Assembly (NCBI GenBank): GCA_030280995.1 | Contig: JASXTE010000016.1 | Span: 26,807,501-26,871,500, forward strand | Source of the DNA: Hemileia vastatrix | Lineage: Eukaryota; Basidiomycota; Pucciniomycetes; Pucciniales; Zaghouaniaceae | Length of the DNA: 64,000 nucleotides | Direction: 5' to 3' | In this document: piece by piece, positions 44,875 to 55,351 of the stretch | Layout of the letters: every line of letters begins with the position of its first letter | How positions within the stretch are numbered: the first letter of the stretch is position 1 | Program-made: the position numbers and the translations under genes | Notes under the pieces: model-generated | Seen by the model: the letters and a program-made list of their open reading frames with translations, nothing else | The model's database searches: none | Told to the model about the DNA's origin: nothing

Positions 44875-45062
44875 ATCTAAAAAGAAATAAAGAGAATAAG
44901 TAAGAAGAAAAATAAGAGATAATAGAAGAAAAGAAAAGATGAAGAGAAACTTACTAATTTTTTTTTTGAGAATGGTGGAAGAGAGGAGAGTTGTGAGGAA
45001 GATAAGTGAGAAGCACACTATGGTTTTATAGCACCTGGGGACAGTCCCGAGTAGAGGGAGGC

Positions 45063-47226
45063 TGTGGTACGTGTCTCGCATAAGCACATGAATAACCTGT
45101 GAAGCGTAGTTACTGTTACAAAGGGGATAATAGGAAAAAAGGGGTTGTCATGTCATTAAGAGAAGCGCAGAGAAATTTGGGTTTACATGTCAAAAAACAG
45201 CATAGAATAGACATAGAGTTCATTGTATAACTATGTGTTTAGCAAAAGACATGCAGCCAGTTATCACATGGGGCTAGTAGCACAGTATCAAGATTAGGAA
45301 GTACGTGTTTTTTAGGGAGAGCTAAAAAAGCAGCAGAGCTAGCGCTAGTTAAGAAACTCAACTAAAGAAAGTGAAACAAGTCAGGGTGATAGGAATGCAC
45401 ACACGCATGAAGCAAATATTGGAGGGTAGCCCAAGGATAATACTAACAAGTAATACATGAGTAAGTGAGCTCTTTTACTATTAGCGCATCATTAAGTGGG
45501 GGAGGTGTAGAGAGTTCTAAAGTACTAAGCAGTAGACACAATGTGAGATGGGTTGGTTCTTCTTTTTGATTTCTAAAAAGAAGCGCCTGCCACTCTTATT
45601 TTTAAAGACAGCGCAATAATGTGTAACACTAATTTGTGATTAGAAAGTTTATAAGTTGAGAACTGAGTTTTTAAAAGATTGGAAAAACACATATTACTAT
45701 CTGGATATTTCTATTCTTAACAAGCACTAATATCCACAGCTACTCCCTCTTGAAGCGCTCTCTTCGAATATGCCTTATTATAGCAATAAAATAACTCTAA
45801 TAATAGTTAATCCTTTGAATCTATATACTCTCAAATAATTGATTGCAAAAAAATTCTAATATCTTTGACTTCACAATTATTAACTACTTTTTTGTTTACT
45901 AACTATTTGTCAATTCTTTCTCCCTTTATTACTAGATGCGATACCCTCTTTATATTTTTCCAGCGCTCTAAACACAGTTCCCTAGTGGATCTCCAGCACT
46001 GACTCTAGCGCTACATTAGTAAAACAGTAACTAATCTAATAGGAGACAACCTACACCGCTTGTAACAACTACAGCCACTAAATAATGCCCTATCCTTACT
46101 AACACTAGTATTAACTTGTCTTACTCATGCTTGACACCTTGAAATGTGCGCCCCTGAATTTACCTTTGTTTGTTTCAGCGCTACTTCCAAGTTTGACTCC
46201 TTCTAACTCTGATCCTAGTTGCTTTGATTTTCAACTAGTTAATCTCCTTTATCACCTGTTATGGTAAGTTACCACACTAGCAGCGGTGCAGTATACTTCG
46301 CACTTGAGCCTTTCCTTAAGCCATAATGCCTTCCTTAGTGCGTAATGGACTTGTATTTATTGGAAAATACAAGTCCATATTGTTCAGTGCTTTCATTCCT
46401 AAATCAATAACACCCAATTCCCCATTATGCAGTGCATCATTCTGCAAAATCTGAGTGCACAGACCCTGAATCCTCATCCGCACTTCTATTTCCCTTTGTC
46501 CTTGAAACACAAAAACACACATTATAGTTTAGCACTTCCTACTGCGCTATGAATCCCCTTTGTTCTTCCTGGACTATGCAAGCTGATTGATCCAAAATCA
46601 AACTACCTGCAAGGCGCATACCACAGCAGTACAGGCTATAGTATAAAAATTCTTCCTTAGAAAGTGTAGGGTAGGTATAGCTAGAGAATGGTAGTAGCTA
46701 CCAGTTGCTAAAGGGCAATAAAGTTGTACATACAGGCTACTAAAAAGAGGGGAAAAGAACTTGAGCTCTGAAACCTGTAGGAGAAAGCTGATAAGGCAAA
46801 AAATCTAGGGATAATATATAAAGGAAAGGATCTCTATGAAAAAAAGGGAGATAGAGGAAGCTAGAAATACAAAAATAAAAAAAAGTAATAATAATTATAT
46901 ATAGTTATCAAGTAACAATAATTAGGATTTTTTTAGGATTGTAGAGTAAGCTGAGAGTTGAAAGGTTATTTTATTTCTGCAGTAAGGATAGTATTTGTGT
47001 ATAGCGCTTCAAGAGGGAGTAGCTGAGAAGATTAAGCACTTGACTTAGAATAGATAGTAACTGGGCTGTAGCGCCACTCTTATCTCTACGTTTCTAATTT
47101 TTTCTATATCATCACCTTACAGTTATCACTGGTTCTTTTATTAGAGTGGCAGGCACTTCTTTTAATTAAGAAGAACCAACCCATCTTGCGCTGTGTCTAT
47201 AGCTTAGTATTATAGAACCGTCTACA
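45063..47226 (+). repeat. 3' LTR of C2, interrupted
   Basis: Starts TGTGGTACGTGTC after a purine tract and ends ACCGTCTACA. Without the insertion at 45506-46625 it is about 1044 bp and collinear with 31018-32080. The sequence that follows (GCGCCCAACATGGGG) is not flanking DNA but the primer-binding region of element D. Confidence 0.85.
45506..46625 (-). mobile_element. inverted solo LTR inside the C2 3' LTR
   Basis: 1120 bp with TG...CA ends. Its first ~100 bp (TGTAGAGAGTTCTAAAG...) is the diverged reverse complement of the C LTR end, so it is a related LTR in opposite orientation. The flanks GAGG and GCAG are each one change from GCGG in the uninterrupted LTR (31476 region), consistent with a 4-bp duplication. 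Confidence 0.72.
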
Positions 47227-47456
47227 GCGCCCAACATGGGGTGGAATATTATGGCTTTTTTGAATCTCTGTTGATCTAGGCTTCTCTCTTTGGTGGATCT
47301 CCTTTGGTGGATTTTGAATTTGGTGCTATATCTCTTTGTGGTTGGTCTAGGGGTCTTCTTTTCTGTTGGATTTGGTCCCTACTAGATCTTTAAGGCTACT
47401 GGGGGACTATGGCTATCTTGGGTGGATATTGGAGGGTGTAACTTGGATTTGCTAGG

Positions 47457-48842
47457 ATGGTTAGGATTCAGTCTTGGGATGGTTCAAGGTTTTTGGGGGA
47501 GGATGCAAAGGGGTTTTTAGCTAGGTTTGAGGTTGCTTCTGAGATTGATAGGGCCTCACTGTTGGAAATGGTTGGGCAAGTAATCTTTTTCATTGGTAAT
47601 AGGGAGGTGGAGAAGGAAGTTTATGGTATGGCAGGATATAAGAGTCAGGACTGGGGGAAGTTGAAGATTGAAATGGTTAAAAGGTGGCCTACTACTTTCG
47701 CAATGGTGGATCTTCATGGGATTTCTAGGAGATGGGAATTGGAAGATGGTGTAACTTCTCTTTCTCAGTATGTGGAATTTATGGAGGAATTTGGGGAGGC
47801 ATTGAATTATCTGGTATATAATGATATATTACCACATGATGAAAGGGCCAAGTATGTATTTTGGAGTGTCATGGGTAGGAATGTTAAGTTGGATGTTCTG
47901 GAGATTCTTTTCAAGTCTGAATTGATGAAAAATCTTCTAAATGGTGAAAATAGGATTCCTGGTATGGCTATTCTGAAGGAGGTTATATTGGGATATTTGG
48001 ATGGTATGAAGGATAGGGATGTGGAAGATTCTGGAAAGGAAATTTTGTTGGATGGAGAGGTGTAGAGGACTAAGGTGGAAAATTCAGTTTCTGGGGAGGT
48101 GTTGGAGCCATCAATTTTGGAAGATGGGGACTCTGATGATGTTTGTGAAACTGATTTTTCTTCTCCAAAGGATGAAATGGGATCTCAGGAATTTTCTTCA
48201 CTGGATGTTTTGGAAATGTCCACACTGGAGGATAAGTGTATTTTCTTAAGGTTGGATGAATTATGTGGGAAGGAGGATTTGTCTGGTCATGATGAAGGAT
48301 TTTGGGATATTGAGAGGGAATCTGTGGTGGATGAATGGTTGTTGAAGGATGATTATTTTTCTTTCTCAAATTCAGATAATGGCTTATTGGAGGAGGATGT
48401 ATCAGTTGAATTTTTGGATGGACAGTTGGATTCTGTCTTGGATCTTTTTCTCATAGAAGAAGATTATTTTCAGGTAGTTTCCACAAGATCAGAAGTTCTC
48501 TGCTTGGTGGAGGATTCTTATTTTGATGTTATGGATGTTATTCTGGAGGATTTTGCAGATTATAAGCAAGATTCCTGTAGGGAAAAGGAAAATTGTGATG
48601 TTTTGGATTTCACTGGTATGGGGGTTGATTTTAAAGATGTGGTGGAGGTTCCAGATGTTTCACAGGATGGAGAATTTATTGATTCTGGTGATGTGAACTA
48701 TGGTAGACTCTGTGTATGGAGGAGGATGAAAGATTTGTTTAGTCGTCTGATGTTGGGATATCAGAATTGGAAGAGGGGCTTAGGGGGTTCAGGCCCTAGG
48801 GGAAAAATAATTGGTTTCAACCTGGGTATTTCAAGAATCTGA
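47457..48842 (+). pseudogene. gag of element D with acidic C-terminal extension
   Basis: One frame of about 461 codons with a single TAG at 48063-48065. The N-terminal 200 residues match the A/B gag (WDGSRFLGEDAKGFLARFE; VIFFIGNREVEKE). The rest is strongly acidic (SYFDVMDVILEDFADY) with no zinc knuckle, protease or RT. The end at 48842 corresponds to the region just before the end of pol in B. It could serve as a capsid protein or be a passive remnant. Confidence 0.7.
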
Positions 48843-49241
48843 TTCCTCCGAAATGAGGATAAACTACTTAATTTGTCTTGGTTTTGTTTAATTTGGTCTC
48901 TATTTTTGGTCAGGATTTATTTTGTTTTGTAAAATTATTATCAGTCTCTCTGGTTTAAATTCAAGAAAAATGAAAAAAAAATCTTGGTATAATGAAGTTG
49001 GAAGAAAAAGAAAAATTCAAGCAAAGATGGATATTTTATAAAGAAGAAAATGAAGAATATTAGTTTTATTGTGCCTCCAGCATGAGGTTAAACTGCAAAA
49101 TTTTATTTCTGAAGGTGGATTTTTGGCTTTCAAGAACTTTAATGGTTTTGGCCGTTTTTATTATGGGTTGAAGATTTGAGATGGAATTTATTTGTTGGAT
49201 GGTACCCAGGGGGGCATCTAGAATTGATCTTGGAAAGTGTG

Positions 49242-50578
49242 GGGGTAATTGATGAGCTGGCTGCTCTGTATAACTGTTGACTGGTCATGAAGAAGAAGGA
49301 GAGGAAGGAGAAGAATATAGAGAGGGGTAGTAGGAAATAGGATGAAAGAATTATAATGGAAATAATAATAAATAATATTTATAAGTTTAAGAAAATAGTA
49401 AAAAAGAAGAGTGAAATTCAACAACACTTTATGAGGAGAGACACAACAAAGAGGTTCAATTTATATATAATATATTTATTTTAAGTAAGTCAAATTTTCT
49501 GCACAGCTAGAAATTATTATTTCTAATAGACTTAAGGCAACCTTTATTTAATTATTTAATATTTAAATTAGAATTATTATACTAATAAAATTACAATTAA
49601 CGTCTTTGTATTTATTTTTAAAATATGTTAAAGTGGGAGTAAATAGGTGATGAGGCTACAGGGGGTTACCCAAGGCCCTTATATAGGCAAAGGGCCCTCT
49701 GAAGCGCCAAAGTAGTGTATATACAATAAAAAATAAAATAAAATATTCATGTATCAAAATATGAGTAAGTGCAAGGGAACTCGTGAAACAATTAACTAAC
49801 ACAAATGAGTAAGAGCCTAAAATTCCCCAAATTAATCCCAAACATTCACAATAAAATTAGGAGGTAATTAAATAAGTTTGAGGCGCAATAAAACAATTAT
49901 TTTAATTTAAAACATGTCTGATAACTCTTTTAAAGAAACCAATTTTAAGTGAAAAATAAAAAGGAACTTATATTAACAGATAAAAATAGTGTAATTATTT
50001 AATTTAGTATAAAGCATGAATAATTAATTATTTTAATTACTTTTATTAGTGTAAAAATTATTTTAAGTTAAAACAAATACTTATTATAACAAAATTAATA
50101 ATTTTTAGAGTAAAACATTAATAATTTATTTAATTAAGTGTTTTAACTTGTTTAATACTTTGATGACACAATTATGAATCAAAAAAGCGCCCAATATTAA
50201 TGTTTAATAAGGTATGTAAGGCATTATTTAATATATAAATTTAATTAATTAATTTAATTACATTATAATTATAATATATGTTTATAATTAATTAATTATT
50301 AATTTATATTTATTAAATAAATAAAAATGCACCATAATTTATAGAATAAAAAATATATCATGCTTAATTTAAATGTATAAATAAATTAAATAACAATAAA
50401 ATTAATATAATACTTATTTTACTTATATTTAGTAAGATAATTATATAATTTATTATACAATAAAATATTAATTTTTATACATAAAATGCATATTTTTAGA
50501 CCCTCTTTTGCTTCCAGTAAATTAACATAAAATTTACTGGGCTCCTGGTATAGCCTGGCTGACAATAACAGTTACCCC
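49242..50578 (+). other. conserved hairpin D1, split by a solo LTR
   Basis: GGGGTAATTG (49242-49251) and CAGTTACCCC (50569-50578) are the two arms. They are separated by the insertion at 49275-50564. Removing it restores the usual loop. One pair is a G-U wobble. Confidence 0.55.
49275..50564 (-). mobile_element. solo LTR of an unrelated retroelement
   Basis: 1290 bp, starts TGTTGACTGG and ends GGCTGACA; duplicated ATAAC flanks it (49270-49274, 50565-50569). Very A/T-rich. A TATA-like CCTATATAAGGG on the minus strand near 49676 suggests minus-strand orientation. No internal coding region and no second copy in the window. Confidence 0.82.
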
Positions 50579-50797
50579 AGATTGTCTGTTTCCAACTCCT
50601 TCTCTTAATTTGGTTGAACCTTATTATTGGTCTTTCTTTTCACAGGTTTTTAGTCCTCTATGACTTTAAACTGGATTTATTTGGCCTTCAAGTGCTGGAC
50701 CCCTCATGCTTATTGGGTTTGTTTAATTTTGTTGGATGTTGTGTTTTTTTTAGAAGACACTCAAAGGGGGCTTCTAGATTTTAATTTGGAAAGTGTG

Positions 50798-50839
50798 GGG
50801 GTAACTGATGAGCTGGCTGCTCTGTAGAACAGTTACCCC
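50798..50839 (+). other. conserved hairpin D2
   Basis: GGGGTAACTG pairs perfectly with CAGTTACCCC; the inner GAGC/GCTC stem is present. Confidence 0.6.
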
Positions 50840-51384
50840 AGAATGTCTGTTTCAAGCCTTTGGATTTTTCTAGTTGAATTCTAGTGTTGTTTTTTTGTGA
50901 TTCAGGTTTTTAGTCCTCTATGACATTAAACTGGAATGACTTGGCTGTTGTTTGGTGTTTTGGATTGGCAGTGGATCACTGGTGTTCTCTCATCATTTTT
51001 ACTTATTGGAGGGAGCCCACCCAGTGATCTTTTCTGTAGATCTGGAGCTGGATTGCTATGTGGTTTTAGGGTGTTGGCTGTGAAAGTGGTGGATTCAAGA
51101 TTATTTTCTTTATTATTTTTTTTTTTTAATTTTTTTATGGAGGCTATGATTGTTCAAAGGCTCAATATAGGTCTCTGAAAATTTTTTTGGTAGAAGAGGA
51201 GGAGTCAAAATAAAAAAAAAAAAATTTCTAGGTGTGACCACATCAAGGTGCACTTGGATGTGGGTAAGGTATCAGGGGATCAGCTTATAAGTTGGCTGGG
51301 GGATACCATTTTATTTAGTTTTATTTGTTAAAGGAGGTTAAATATTTTGGTTTGGGGATTTATGGGATATATCTTCAAGATTTT

Positions 51385-51890
51385 TATTCTGGAATGTCCT
51401 TCAAGACTTTAAACTGATATTTTGATTATGGGATATATCTTCAAGATTTTTTTTCTGGAAATTCCTTCAAGACTTTAAACTGTTCTTTTAATTATGGGCT
51501 CAAGATTTTTTGATGGAAAGTCCCCCAAAACTATGAACTAAGGAATGGGAGGCAGTGGGAGATGGAAGTTTAAAGGCAGAAGGATCCAAGGGGGAACTTC
51601 TGAATTTTGTAATGGCAAGTTTGGGGGTGAGTGATGGGCTGGAAGCTCTATATACAGTTACCCCAGAAAACTAGTTACTTCTCTAAATCTTTTTCTGGTT
51701 GATCTCTGGTTCTGGGTTCTGTGATTCATGTTTTTGCAGTCCCCCAAGACTATGAACTGAGGATTTTTGGAGTCCCCAGAGACTATAAACTGAGGGCTTT
51801 TAGTCCTCCAAGAATTTAAACTGAGGGCTGTTTGTCCCCCAAAACTTTAAACTGAGGGTTTTGAGTCCCCCAAGACTACAAAATGAGGAA
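51385..51890. repeat. AGTC-box array of element D
   Basis: At least eight boxes of the form AGTCCCCCAAGACT-TTAAACTG (and variants), with about 32-bp spacing in the last five. A third hairpin (GGGGTGAGTG, 51624-51633, with CAGTTACCCC, 51655-51664) lies between two groups of boxes; its stem has one mismatch. Confidence 0.65.
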
Positions 51891-52208
51891 ATATTTATGC
51901 TGGTAGAAGGTTATAGTCAGGAAGACTGGTCCACTGGATATCACTTTTCATTGTTGGAGGCTGATACAGCCAGAGTTGGAATTCAGGAACAGAAGGAAGA
52001 GATATTTAACAGGGATAGATTTAATTTAAACGCATGGTGAAAGAGAAGTTTTAAAGAAGAAACTTGGATTGCTGGTTCAGCAGTTCACTTAGGATGGAAT
52101 AGGATCTGGTGGAAGAGAGAAATGGGCTGTTTGTAAAGATTCTGGAGAGGTGTTTGAACATGGTTGTTGGTAAAGGAAGAATGGGGAAGCTCTTGATTGG
52201 AAGGAGGA

Positions 52209-52781
52209 TCTGGTGATCCAAACCTGGGTAGGCCTTTGGAGTGCATATTTGGGGGTATTTGGTATGTAGGGTGTTATTGGGGTTATGGTGTTATTAGTGG
52301 TATTTTTTATTGTTAGTTGATAGTTAGTAGTGTTTATGGAGGCTTAATCTAGGTTCACTTATTATGTCTCAGCTTAATGTCCTTTCTTTTCTCTTCATTT
52401 TGGTATCCCTTATTGGTGGTTACCTTGTTTTATAGGGTAGCTATGGTGTTGTTATTGGTATGTATCAGAAGTTTATTGCTTAGTAGTGCTTTTTTAGGCT
52501 TAAGATAGGGTCACTTATTATGTATCAGCTTATTTTCCTTTATTTTCTCTACATTTTGGTATGTCTTATGTGTGTTTATCTTGTTTATAAGTGAAGTTAT
52601 GGGTTTTTAGGGTTTTTATGGGTTGTATGAGTGTTTTAGGGCCTAGAAGCAGACACCTGCCTTGAAGAAGGGGGCCCTCCTGGGCACTGGGGAAGTGCTT
52701 AAATGCACTTTTATTCATGAAAAAAGCCAGGAAAGCTGGATGTGGGCTGGGAATTGGTCAGGGTGGTGTGTGCACTGGTGG
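52209..52781 (+). repeat. diverged 3' LTR start of D, cut by B
   Basis: It follows the purine tract TTGGAAGGAGGA. It begins TCTGGTGATCCAAACC, aligning with TGTGGTCTTCCAACA of the B LTR. Element B is inserted at 52781/52782. Confidence 0.55.
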
Positions 52782-53874
52782 TGTAGACAATCCTATAGTA
52801 CTAGCTATAGGCCTTGACCAAGGGAGTTGGAGAAAAACCAGAGAGAAAATCCCCTGTCCCTTTATAAAAATAGAGTGAGATTTACTTGCTAAAGTAAGTT
52901 GGTTCCTGTTTTGCTAAAGCTCCTTTTAAACACACTTGACATCTTGATGAGCCAAGAAAGTAGTCCCCAGATAGCTTACCAGACCAAAGAACTGAAATGT
53001 AGAACAAAGTCCACACCAGAGACAGCAAAGATACTTGATGTAGGCTGCAAATCCACACCAGAGACAGCAATAATACTTGCTATAGCTTGCAAGACTATAA
53101 CAGAGAAAACAGTTGCCAAAGTTAAGTTAAATGAAGAACTTACTTGCAACAAACACAGCCAATTGTGGCCAGAAAACAGTGAAAACTGAGTGAGGAACAA
53201 TGATATCACCACTGGATGGTTGAATGATGATTAAGGTTGCCCCAAACTGTCTTATTCACTATGTACACACAGACCACTAACTAAGAGCCCATGCGCACCC
53301 ACCAATCTGGCCCCTGTACCCGCCAAATTGCATAAAAAATCCTCCTGGAGCACTCCCCAACCTCCTAAAACAGAGGCGGGCGGGCCGCCCAACGTCGGAG
53401 ATACTGCCTGAAGCGGCCCGGCCTCCCCAAAGCCAGAAAAACAATAAAAACCACTAATCTACTTAGAAAAATTAGCTACAACTACTAAAACCTTTAAAAC
53501 ACAGAATTTCACTATAACAACATTGAGACATGAAATATAGAGAAAAATTAGCTCTATCAAATGGTACTAAGCACTTAACCCTAAAACTTAAGGTTAGCCC
53601 CTAAAACACGAAAAACAAAATTAAACAGCAATCTTTTATAAACAAAAAATGAGGAAATGACCCCTTAAAACTCAGAATATGAAAAATGTCTTCAAAACAT
53701 AAAATATAGAGAAAAACCAGGGCTATCCAACGATAGCACCCACATACATGCAGAACCAATATCCACGGAATAAAACCAGAAAAATACCCAATTCTTTAAC
53801 AAATGTCAATTAAGACATGCACAAACCGCACCAAATCACACAACAGAGGCCCCTGCCAATGTTGGAAGACCACA
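52782..53874 (-). repeat. 3' LTR of element B
   Basis: 1093 bp, collinear with 10030-11123. On the minus strand it starts TGTGGTCTTCC right after the purine tract. If it promotes antisense transcription it would be the promoter of antisense gene 2. Confidence 0.9.
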
Positions 53875-53887
53875 TCCTCCCTCCAAT
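53875..53887 (-). promoter_or_regulatory. polypurine tract of element B
   Basis: On the minus strand AATTGGAGGGAGGA abuts the LTR start TGTGG. Confidence 0.75.
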
Positions 53888-53892
53888 TGAGA

Positions 53893-54563
53893 ATGTCAGC
53901 ATTCTTTCTTCATCCAACCACCATGTTTAACCTTCTTCCCAAATCTGCCTCTGAAATAGGCCCCTGCCAATACTGTATCGACAATAATTTAATCTGCACC
54001 ATGACACCACCTGTTCATCCATACAGAACGTCCTGCAATGTCTGCCAATCCAGAAAGAAGACCTGCCACAGACCTGGTCCACTTTCTTCCACAACAGATT
54101 CACCTCCACCTCAACCTGGTCCTTCTTCTGCCAGCACCAAAAGATCTAGGCCATCCATCCTGATACCCAGATTAATCAAAAAGCTCCACCCTTCCCAGAA
54201 GGGTGCCACAACCCATAAAACATCTAGTTCTTCCATCTCTGGTCCATCTGATGGTAAAGAACATTCATTTCTTCCTTCAACTTTAAAACTGATAACTTCT
54301 CAGTTCCTCCATCTTCTGATAGTGATGATAAAAATGTAGGATCCATTGCACCACCAACACCAACGCACTTGCCCACTATAAAGGCCAAGTTCCAACAACA
54401 CACATCTCAACAGAAACAACTTCTGCTTCACTACTTCCAATCCACTCTTGCTAGAGATCCACAGGACATTGAGAACAGAAGACACCTCATTCACCAGTTC
54501 AAGGCTAATTCTGAACACTTCATTTCATCTGTTGATTCCCTCTGTAATTCCACTATTACTTGA
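53893..54563 (+). pseudogene. antisense Zn2Cys6-like gene 2 of element B (one frameshift)
   Basis: Start at 53893 or 53923. The cluster CQYCIDNNLIC ... CNVCQSRKKTC has exact Cx2Cx6Cx12Cx2Cx6C spacing, that of Zn(II)2Cys6 clusters, with the basic residues in the second half. A Ser/Pro-rich middle follows. One frame shift near 54265 separates it from the C-terminal part (SSDSDDKNVGSIAPPTPTHL then a helical LLLHYFQSTLARDPQDIENR), which ends at 54563. It starts only about 20 bp inside the 3' LTR, so the LTR is the likely promoter. No family name is known to me. Confidence 0.65.
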
Positions 54564-54622
54564 GTTTGATTCAGAAAAGAAAAATTGACCACACCCTCTA
54601 TAGGATGTAACCACAAACAACC

Positions 54623-55200
54623 CTCAGTTTTAAGTCTTGGGGGACCATCCTCATTTTATAGTCTTGGGGGACTCAAAAACCCTCAGTTTAAAGTCTTGGG
54701 GGACTCAAAAACCTAAATCATAAACCCAGAGCCAGAGATCAACCACATTTAGACACAGAGAAAAAAATAACATTCTGGGGTAATTTTGAATAGAGCTGCC
54801 AGCCCATCAATTACCCCCAAACTTGCCTTTGCTAAATTCGGAGGCTCCCCCTGTGGATACCCTCCACCAATATTTCAAAACCAACTCCACAACAAAAACT
54901 TTTTTCTCAGTTTATAGTCTTGTGGGACTTACAACCCTCAGTTTAAAGTCTTGGGGGACTAACACAGTGTTCAGTTTAAAGTCTTGGGGGACTAACACAG
55001 TGTTCAGTTTAAAGTCTAGACAGACTATTCTTGATAAAATCTTGAAACCAGCCAGTTTAAAGTCTTGGAGGACTAACAGAAACCAGATTTCAGTTTAAAG
55101 TCTTGATGGACTGATCTTGATACCATAGCTCTTTCAGTTTAGAGTCTTGATGGACTGCCTTGATAATATAGCTTTTTCAGTTTAGAGTCTTGATGGACTG
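54623..55200. repeat. AGTC-box array of element B
   Basis: About eleven boxes GTTTAAAGTCTTGGGGGACT (variants) near 54625, 54650, 54682, 54906, 54936, 54969, 55002, 55050, 55088, 55134 and 55176, spaced about 25-48 bp within groups. They end about 150 bp before the ATG of antisense gene 1. Hairpin B3 (54777-54817) sits inside. Confidence 0.75.
54777..54817 (-). other. conserved hairpin B3 (compensatory change)
   Basis: GGGGTAATT (54777-54785) pairs with AATTACCCC (54809-54817). Relative to other copies both sides changed (C-G pair to T-A), so the stem is kept. Confidence 0.6.
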
Positions 55201-55351
55201 ACAGAATTTTGCATAAAAATGGACACAGCCAATTTCATGCAGCACACCTCTACAGCCAACCTGCTGAACTTCCACCTTCACTTCATCATCTACCCATCAC
55301 TGACAAAAATCTCCTCATATCCCTATTCATCATCTTTTCTCACCACAGATC

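Larger units (their letters stand above)
32081..45062 (+). mobile_element. gypsy element C2, internal region
   Basis: Primer-binding-like site, gag-protease, pol, a small sense ORF, two antisense genes and a purine tract, flanked by LTRs 31018-32080 and 45063-47226. Interrupted by E2 at 36917-40677. Many stops; not autonomous. Confidence 0.88.
47227..52781 (+). mobile_element. gag-only gypsy derivative D (A/B-like)
   Basis: Primer-binding-like GCGCCCAACATGGGG, gag, then directly the A/B-type 3' region (AATGAGGATAAACTA motif at 48850; hairpins; AGTC boxes), a purine tract (52196-52208) and a diverged LTR start. Pol and both antisense genes are absent. Its 5' LTR is a C-type LTR, so the upstream border is a recombination joint. 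Confidence 0.75.
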
